From: a virus
Reading direction: 5' to 3' (one strand)
IMG/VR virus record: IMGVR_UViG_3300013102_000018
Location: 1-41,788 of that record
DNA: 41,788 nucleotides
Each line of letters opens with the position of its first letter. Position 1 is the first letter of the stretch. This document shows, in pieces, positions 36,872 to 41,788 of the stretch. Position numbers and translations under genes: made by a program. The notes under the pieces were generated by a model. It was not told the DNA's origin. It worked only from the letters and a program-made list of their open reading frames with translations, and did no database searches.

Positions 36872-38072
36872 CGACATTAAAAAGGCGGTGGCAAACGCCA
36901 CCGGTACCCAGTGGATCACCGACAGCAGCGAGGGTTACGGCAAAGGTAGCCTGGTGCTGAAAGTGACTGCCGGGAAGAAGGGCACGACGGCGGCGTGGTT
37001 TATCGTCTGGACGGTGGCGGGCAAATTGCACCGGCACAAAATCGGCAACCTGGGCGACGTGGTAGCCAGCGAGGCCCGGGAGATTTACCGCGAGTTTGAT
37101 TTGTCTGACCCGGCAGCGGAGAAACCGACCACTGGCGGAACGGTGCTGGATTTGTTTTCTAACTATATCGATCACCTGGCAGACCGTGGCGCGCGAAGCG
37201 TTGACCAGCTGCGGCGCATTTTGATTACCGGGCAGAATAACGTCGCTTCGCAGCTGGGATCTGAGCGGGAGGCCAGCACGATTAAGCCTGACGACGTGGT
37301 GGTGATCCTTTACCACGTGAATGCTGCCGGTAAAAAACGCATGGCCGACGCCGTGCGCACCGCGATAAACGCCGCGTTTAACTGGGCCATCCAGAGCCGG
37401 TTCGACTACACGGACAAGCGCGCACGCGACTGGGGGATCACCACCAACCCCGTGGCGGTGGTGACGAAAGACCGCAGCGCCAAAGTGGCCCGCGATCGCA
37501 ACCTGAAAGCGGAGGAATTGCGCGCTGTCTGGAACTACGAAAACGCGCTAGCCGGTGACGTGATGCGGCTGATCATCTGCTGCGGGCAGCGCGTGCTGGA
37601 AACGCTGAGGATTGAGGGGCGCGACGTCGATCTGGACGCCCGGATCTGGACGCAGCCAGCAGGGAAGACGAAAGGCGGTACCCGTTCGCATGCGGTACCG
37701 CTGCCGGATCAGGCGGTAGCGATACTGGCCCGACTCAAAGAGAAGCACGGAGACGGGTACCTATTCCCGGCGAAGGGGGCAAAAGAGTGCCCGCATATTT
37801 CGCTGACGACACTCAACCGCGCCACGCAACGGGTACCGGGGGCCGAACCTTTCCAGGCGCGTGACCTGCGCCGAACGTGGAAGAGCCGAGCCGGTGACGC
37901 TGGGATCCCCCGCGACATGCGCGACATGATCCAGCAGCACTTTAAAGGCGATACCGGCAGTAAGTTTTATGACCGTTACGACTACGCGAAGGAGAAGCGC
38001 GAGGCAATGGATAGCTGGCAGGCGTGGCTGGATAGTAACGTTACGAACAATTTGCATTCAGATGATTCTTAA
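36858..38072 (+). CDS. int: Tyrosine-type site-specific integrase
   Basis: A 404-residue tyrosine recombinase. The first catalytic Arg is in CGQRVLETLR near residue 245, RDLRRTW near 335-341 holds the second Arg with Arg in place of the usual first His, a His lies in QQHFKG, and the nucleophile is Tyr in FYDRYDY near 371. The N-terminal ~110 residues are an arm-binding domain, followed by a core-binding helical domain. It should integrate phage DNA into the host chromosome at a site not visible here. AGGAGG lies 9 bases before the ATG at 36858. No excisionase is identified with certainty; the tandem-HTH protein at 40702 is a candidate. Confidence 0.93.
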   Translation: MLSNNDIKKAVANATGTQWITDSSEGYGKGSLVLKVTAGKKGTTAAWFIVWTVAGKLHRHKIGNLGDVVASEAREIYREFDLSDPAAEKPTTGGTVLDLFSNYIDHLADRGARSVDQLRRILITGQNNVASQLGSEREASTIKPDDVVVILYHVNAAGKKRMADAVRTAINAAFNWAIQSRFDYTDKRARDWGITTNPVAVVTKDRSAKVARDRNLKAEELRAVWNYENALAGDVMRLIICCGQRVLETLRIEGRDVDLDARIWTQPAGKTKGGTRSHAVPLPDQAVAILARLKEKHGDGYLFPAKGAKECPHISLTTLNRATQRVPGAEPFQARDLRRTWKSRAGDAGIPRDMRDMIQQHFKGDTGSKFYDRYDYAKEKREAMDSWQAWLDSNVTNNLHSDDS

Positions 38073-38186
38073 ACTAGATTAACCAGACCGATGCAGCGGG
38101 ATCCGCCTATTTGTTTTTTGTTCGGTTGCGTGGTGGTGCGAGGTGGGCGGATCTCGCTGTGTCGTCAACACCAGGGCAGTGCGTGA
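38073..38186. other. Non-coding region after integrase, candidate attP area
   Basis: GATCCGCC at 38100-38107 and GGCGGATC at 38146-38153 form an 8-bp inverted repeat around a T-rich and then G-rich stretch. Attachment sites often lie beside the integrase gene, and this is the only gene-free sequence next to it. No host tRNA-like sequence was recognised, so attP is only a possibility. Confidence 0.3.
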
Positions 38187-38218
38187 GCCGGTACTCTACG
38201 GGGTACCGGCATTTTTTT
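38187..38218 (+). terminator. Intrinsic terminator after integrase
   Basis: GCCGGTAC / TCTACGGG / GTACCGGC, an 8-bp stem, then A and seven T residues. It insulates the integrase transcript from the recombination operon promoter that follows. Confidence 0.93.
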
Positions 38219-38240
38219 GGCCTAAATTCACGGGTGGCAA

Positions 38241-38272
38241 TTGACATATGGATGCGGCAATGCAAATATACG
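38241..38272 (+). promoter_or_regulatory. Promoter of the recombination operon
   Basis: TTGACA at 38241-38246 is a perfect -35; AAATAT lies 17 bases later and AATATA 18 bases later. TATACG at 38267-38272 matches one half of the early operator, but the other half is degenerate (TCCGAAC). The promoter is probably strong and perhaps only weakly linked to the operator system. Confidence 0.7.
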
Positions 38273-38299
38273 TCCGAACCAACCAAAAAGGACAATCAC

Positions 38300-39667
38300 A
38301 TGCAACCAGGTATTTACCAAAATATCAGCAACGACGCATACCATATGGGGCCGGGAGACAGTAAGACCGACCTTAAACTGGCTGAGAAGTCGCTGAAAAC
38401 CTATCGCGCCATTAAAAGCGGCTCAATTCCCAAGAAAGAAACCATCTACAAGGATCTGGGCAAAGCGTTTCACGAACTGGTCCTGGAGCCGGAAGAGTTT
38501 AAAAAGCACTACTGCAAACCGCTGACGCTGGAAGCAGCAGAGCGCCAGGGCATCAAGGTGCTGGAAGACCGCGAAAAAATCCAGGCGATGGTTGACCACC
38601 TCAACACTGAGCTGCGCGAAACGCTGGCAGCCAGCGGGATGATTCAGGACGTAGAACACCTTTCTGATCTGCTGGCGGAAATGAATAAAACTCGCCTGCC
38701 AAAGCTGAGCACCACCGGCAACAAGGCGGAGTTAATCGCCCGCATCATGGAAAACATCGCTGTGGATGACGCTGGCGAAAACGGCCTAAATTACGGCGCG
38801 TTGTCAGCCATGAAAGGGCCGGAACTGAAAGCCCAGATCGAAGCACTTAACGAAACGCGCGAAGGCCTGCTATCCACCAGCGGCAGTAAAGCCGATCTGC
38901 TGGCCCGGTACCGTGAAAACGGCGGGGAGTTAGAAGCCGTCTGGGAATACGTGGAGGCTTTCGAACGTGACAACGATTTCCCCATGCTGCTGGGATCCGG
39001 TAAAAGTCGCGCAGAAATGATCGACTGGTTAAACGCCCACGGCTACAAAGGCGGCAACTGGCGCAGCTGGGAAATGGTTAAGGCAGAGTGGGCGGAGAAC
39101 AACCCGGATCGAACCATCCTGACCGAAGATGAATGGACGAAAGTTCACGGCATGCGCGACGCCCTGCTGGATCACCCGTGGGCGCGTAAGTTGCTTTGGC
39201 CGCAAAAAGGTGGCGTGGCTGAGCAGTCAATTTACTGGACGGATAAAGAAACCGGCGAGTTATGCCGCTGCCGTCCTGACTTTATGCGCTACGACAACCG
39301 TCCGGTGGATTTGAAGAGCGCCAACGATGCCAGCGAAGAAGGCTTTAAAAAGGCGAGCGAAACCTACGGCTACGACATGCAGCAGGAATTTTATCTGGAC
39401 GGCATCGAAGCAGCCACGGGCGTGCGCCCGAAGAATATGCCCTTTGTGGTGGTTGAGTCCGAAGCGCCTTACCTCGTTAACGTTCACGTGTTAGGGCTTG
39501 AATATTGCTACATCGGGAAAGGGCGGTACCGGACGGCGCTTAACGCCATCCATGAGGCGAAGGAATCCGGCGAGTGGCCCGGGTACCCGGAAGACATTCA
39601 CGTGCTGGAGCCTCGCCGTTTTTACGCGCAGCAGCACGCGCAGTATCTGCCAGACAGTAACTGGTAA
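38300..39667 (+). CDS. RecE-type exonuclease (PD-(D/E)XK) with internal SAP/HeH-like insertion
   Basis: A 455-residue nuclease. The start MQPGIYQNISNDAYHMGPG and LGKAFHELVLEPEEF near 53-67 match RecE (exodeoxyribonuclease VIII) and related phage nucleases. The catalytic core is RPDF near 325-328 (Asp), VDLKS near 336-340 (D-x-K) and MQQEFYLDG. Between them, residues about 131-255 hold three similar helix-loop-helix units: LPKLSTTGNKAELIARIMEN, LLSTSGSKADLLARYREN and LLGSGKSRAEMIDWLNAHGY, like SAP/HeH DNA-binding motifs. It degrades one strand from duplex ends to feed annealing by its neighbour. AAGGAC precedes the ATG at 38300. Confidence 0.9.
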   Translation: MQPGIYQNISNDAYHMGPGDSKTDLKLAEKSLKTYRAIKSGSIPKKETIYKDLGKAFHELVLEPEEFKKHYCKPLTLEAAERQGIKVLEDREKIQAMVDHLNTELRETLAASGMIQDVEHLSDLLAEMNKTRLPKLSTTGNKAELIARIMENIAVDDAGENGLNYGALSAMKGPELKAQIEALNETREGLLSTSGSKADLLARYRENGGELEAVWEYVEAFERDNDFPMLLGSGKSRAEMIDWLNAHGYKGGNWRSWEMVKAEWAENNPDRTILTEDEWTKVHGMRDALLDHPWARKLLWPQKGGVAEQSIYWTDKETGELCRCRPDFMRYDNRPVDLKSANDASEEGFKKASETYGYDMQQEFYLDGIEAATGVRPKNMPFVVVESEAPYLVNVHVLGLEYCYIGKGRYRTALNAIHEAKESGEWPGYPEDIHVLEPRRFYAQQHAQYLPDSNW

Positions 39668-39706
39668 TTGAGCCGGCCAAATTAACCGAAACAGGAAAGT
39701 AAAAAA

Positions 39707-40702
39707 ATGACCCAGGAAAAACCATTAGTTTTAGCCATCCGTCGCGCCATGCGCGAAGCCGCCCGCCTTGTGATCGCCTTTGCTGGGATCAGCGGCAGCG
39801 GCAAAACCCGCACGGCGATCGAGTTTGCTTTCGGGCTTGCCAATTACGACGCGGATAAAATCGGCTTTATCGACGCCGAAAACAAACGCGGCAGCCTTTA
39901 CGCTGACTGTCTGGACAACCACCCGAAAAACCCGGAAAAGAAACGCTTCTGGATCGGCGACCTGCAGCCGCCATTCAGCCCGAGCCGCTACGCCCAGGCC
40001 ATCAAGCAGTTTGAAGACCACGGCGTGGAGGTGCTGATCATCGACTCAGCGACCCATGAGTGGGAAGGCGAAGGCGGCGCGCAGCAGATCGCCGAAGACA
40101 ACGCCACCCTGTGGGGCAAAAAAGACTGGGCCAAAGCCAAAGACGCCCACAAGAAATTCATGAACACACTTTTACAGTGCAACATGCACGTGATCGTCTG
40201 CGTGCGCGCCCGTGAAAAAACCAAAGAGGAAAAGAACGACAAAAACAAACTGGTGGTGACGTCGCTGGGCATCCAGCCGATCCAGGAAAAGAATTTCATG
40301 TTCGAAATGTCTGCCAGCGTCATGATGTGGAATGAAGGCCAGATGCAGACCGCGTACAAGGTACCCGGCGAGTTGAAGCCGTTCCTGGGCCGTGGTGAGG
40401 GCTATATCAGTAGCGAAGACGGTTACGCGGTTCGCAAGTGGGTAGAGGGTGGCAACCAGATCGACCAGAAGGTGGAGAAACTGCGCAACAAGCTGGTGGG
40501 CGAAACCGAAGCAGGCGAAGCCAATCTGCGTGAAAAATGGGGCATGCTGTCAGACGCCCAGCGCGCGGCGGTTACAGAGGAATTTTTTGAAACCCTGCTT
40601 ACCAGCGCGAAAGAGTACGATTCACAGCGTGCAGACGCAGCCGACGCGAAAGCAGGCGGCGCTGGCGTTACCGACTTAACCAATTCACTGGCTGACGACT
40701 AA
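39707..40702 (+). CDS. Sak4-like RecA-fold ATPase, single-strand annealing/recombination protein
   Basis: A 331-residue ATPase with Walker A GISGSGKT near residues 27-34 and Walker B VEVLIIDSATHEWEG near 109-123. The pattern, including FIDAENKRGSLYAD and VIVCVRAREK, fits the phage AAA_24/Sak4 family of short RecA/Rad51-like proteins. Such proteins work with a phage SSB and exonuclease in recombination, and both partners are encoded in the same operon. The C-terminal ~80 residues are helical and Ala-rich, probably for SSB or oligomer contacts. CAGGAAAG precedes the ATG at 39707. Confidence 0.9.
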   Translation: MTQEKPLVLAIRRAMREAARLVIAFAGISGSGKTRTAIEFAFGLANYDADKIGFIDAENKRGSLYADCLDNHPKNPEKKRFWIGDLQPPFSPSRYAQAIKQFEDHGVEVLIIDSATHEWEGEGGAQQIAEDNATLWGKKDWAKAKDAHKKFMNTLLQCNMHVIVCVRAREKTKEEKNDKNKLVVTSLGIQPIQEKNFMFEMSASVMMWNEGQMQTAYKVPGELKPFLGRGEGYISSEDGYAVRKWVEGGNQIDQKVEKLRNKLVGETEAGEANLREKWGMLSDAQRAAVTEEFFETLLTSAKEYDSQRADAADAKAGGAGVTDLTNSLADD

Positions 40703-41052
40703 TGACAGAGAAGCGCCTTACTACGAAACAGCTGGCTAAGCGCCTGAATGTTTCGACCAGATCGATCCGGTTATGGCGCGCAAATAATAACGGCCCCAAA
40801 TGGGGCCGCTACGGGGCGCGCGTCGAATATTTACTAACTGACGTGGAAGCGTGGGAGCAGGACAGGGCAAAAGCGATGCAGGAGCATTACAGCACCAAGC
40901 AGCTGGCCCGACTCCTGGAATTATCCGAAACCACAATTATTATGTGGCGCTGGCAAAACAAAGGGCCAGCCTACAACAAGGCGGGGCGGCGCGTGTCGTA
41001 CCCTAAAGAATCGACCAATAAATGGGCAGAAGAGAATGGCTACAAAATCTAA
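40702..41052 (+). CDS. Tandem helix-turn-helix protein (two excisionase/MerR-like domains)
   Basis: A 116-residue protein made of two similar winged-HTH units: residues about 6-48 (LTTKQLAKRLNVSTRSIRLW, then NGPKWGRYGARVEYLLTDVE) and 62-108 (YSTKQLARLLELSETTIIMW, then KGPAYNKAGRRVSYPKES). The TKQLA(K/R) helix, the W-R-x-x-N-x-GP turn and the wing are repeated, so it is an internal duplication of an AlpA/excisionase-type domain. It might bind paired sites as an excisionase or as a regulator. It starts in the TAATG overlap with the Sak4 gene. Confidence 0.85.
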   Translation: MTEKRLTTKQLAKRLNVSTRSIRLWRANNNGPKWGRYGARVEYLLTDVEAWEQDRAKAMQEHYSTKQLARLLELSETTIIMWRWQNKGPAYNKAGRRVSYPKESTNKWAEENGYKI

Positions 41053-41341
41053 AATTACCGTGGCAGCGTCGCCACTGACCCGCACCATTTTTGCAGGGCG
41101 GGCCAAACCGGCAGACAAGCGCAACCCGACAGGGCCGCAGCAGTGGATCAACAAAGAAGACGTGACGCAGGCGGCGGTGATCGCCGTGGCGCAGCACCTG
41201 GGCCAGCCCGGTGCGTATCTGGAGCTGGGCGGCCCAGGACAACCCACCGTTATGCTGGCGTTAATGAGCGCCAGCGACTTCGCGCTGCTGGAAGCGGCAC
41301 GACTGGCGAATGCAAAAGAGGCGGCAGAGAATGGCGAGTAA
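41036..41341 (+). CDS. Unidentified small protein before SSB (101 aa)
   Basis: ATG at 41036 overlaps the end of the HTH gene by 17 bases, and its own end overlaps the SSB start. The product begins [20 protein letters not shown], with a beta-rich middle ([19 protein letters not shown]) and an Ala-rich C-terminal helix. Position between Sak4 and SSB suggests an accessory of recombination; no family is recognised. Confidence 0.7.
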   Translation: MATKSKITVAASPLTRTIFAGRAKPADKRNPTGPQQWINKEDVTQAAVIAVAQHLGQPGAYLELGGPGQPTVMLALMSASDFALLEAARLANAKEAAENGE

Positions 41342-41788
41342 GGGCGTAAACAAAGTTATCCTGGTTGGCAATCTGGGACAGGATCCAGAGGTGCGTTACA
41401 TGCCGAATGGTAACGCTGTTGCCAATATCAGCCTGGCGACGTCAGAGAGCTGGCGCGACAAGCAGACAGGGGAGCAGAAGGAGATCACCGAGTGGCACCG
41501 CGTCGTCTTCTTTGGGAAGCTGGCCGAAGTTGTGGGCGAGTACGCCAAAAAGGGAACGCAGATGTATGTCGAGGGCCAGTTAAAGACCCGCAAGTGGCAG
41601 GTTCAGCAGGGCATCGATCGTTACACCACTGAAATTGTGGTCAACGTGGGCGGCACCATGCAGCGGCTGGGCGGGCGTCAAAACGGCGGATCCCAGCAGA
41701 CGGTCGGCGGCGGCCAAAATAATAACGGCTGGGGCCAACCGCAGCAGCCGCAGAGCACCGGCCAGCAGCAATTCAGCGGTACGCCGCA
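41331..41788 (+). CDS. ssb: Single-stranded DNA-binding protein, N-terminal part (continues at base 1)
   Basis: [27 protein letters not shown] begins a classic SSB OB fold: [23 protein letters not shown] near residues 58-80 and a conserved [16 protein letters not shown]. Residues after about 112 are the Gly/Gln linker that runs off the window edge. AGAGGCGGCAGAGA lies upstream of the ATG at 41331, inside the preceding gene. With bases 1-229 the protein is 187 residues, a normal SSB length. Confidence 0.95.
   Translation, partial: MASKGVNKVILVGNLGQDPEVRYMPNGNAVANISLATSESWRDKQTGEQKEITEWHRVVFFGKLAEVVGEYAKKGTQMYVEGQLKTRKWQVQQGIDRYTTEIVVNVGGTMQRLGGRQNGGSQQTVGGGQNNNGWGQPQQPQSTGQQQFSGTP
41666..41788. 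repeat. Terminal direct repeat, right copy
   Basis: Identical to bases 1-123. See the left copy: removing one copy joins the SSB gene in frame and closes the genome into a circle of about 41,665 bp. Confidence 0.95.

Noticed and set aside
38111-38299. N-terminal extension of the RecE-like gene to 38111
   Set aside because: The extension would run through a strong terminator (38187-38218) and the operon promoter (38241). The ATG at 38300 has a good ribosome site and the family's usual N-terminus.
1-41788. CRISPR arrays, tRNA genes, insertion sequences
   Set aside because: No regularly spaced direct repeats with unique spacers, no cloverleaf with a TTCGA-type arm, and no transposase or IS ends were seen on either strand by eye.

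Overview
The window is a complete, circularly closed tailed-phage genome. Its first 123 bases (1-123) are identical to its last 123 (41666-41788), and a single-stranded-DNA-binding protein gene reads straight through that junction, so the unique genome is about 41,665 bp. The host is very probably a member of the Enterobacterales (inference): the lysis genes match the lambda R/Rz/Rz1 plan, the nuclease gene is RecE-like, the adenine methylase is of the enterobacterial phage type, and ribosome binding sites and codon use look enteric. The particle should be a myovirus: lambda-type packaging and portal genes and an HK97-type capsid are joined to a complete P2-type contractile tail.

Layout, starting from the recombination block. 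38241-41788 and 1-404: an early operon with a RecE-type exonuclease, a Sak4-type RecA-like ATPase, a tandem-HTH protein, SSB and small genes, closed by a terminator at 410-433. 447-7198: DEAH helicase, a string of very small overlapping genes (several membrane peptides and one secreted protein), VRR-NUC nuclease, Dam-type and Dcm-type DNA methylases. The Dcm gene carries a second long gene in another frame. 7286-10287: small HTH protein and a large primase-helicase. 10343-10549 is the only minus-strand gene. 10560-11000 is a non-coding region with twelve GGTTACA motifs around AT-rich tracts, a probable replication origin. 11012-13530: HTH protein (candidate late activator) and the lysis cassette. 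13727-20692: small and large terminase, head-tail joining protein, portal, and a prohead protease-major capsid fusion. 20752-22695: neck and tail-completion genes. 22685-33350: P2-like V, W, J, I, H, G(Tfa), FI, FII, E/E', T, U, X, D. 33425-36871: unidentified early genes. 36858-38072: tyrosine integrase.

Two regulatory systems can be read from the DNA. (1) Four palindromes CTATACG-N2-CGTATAG (one with an outer mismatch) overlap sigma70-like promoters in front of early operons (1871, 3299, 7220, 33361); they look like operators of one phage repressor, possibly the HTH protein encoded just after the third. (2) A 20-base element, ATGCCATCCCGCACAATGAC, occurs four times almost unchanged and once in degenerate form, in front of the lysis, head, capsid, baseplate and sheath genes. 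In the four good copies its end forms a -35-like hexamer (ATGACA/T) exactly 17 bases before a -10-like hexamer. It is best read as the late-promoter family of this phage, probably recognised by an activator; three copies lie inside coding sequence.

An integrase is present but no CI-like repressor in a divergent immunity region was found, so whether and how the phage is temperate is open. No tRNA gene, insertion sequence or CRISPR array was seen.
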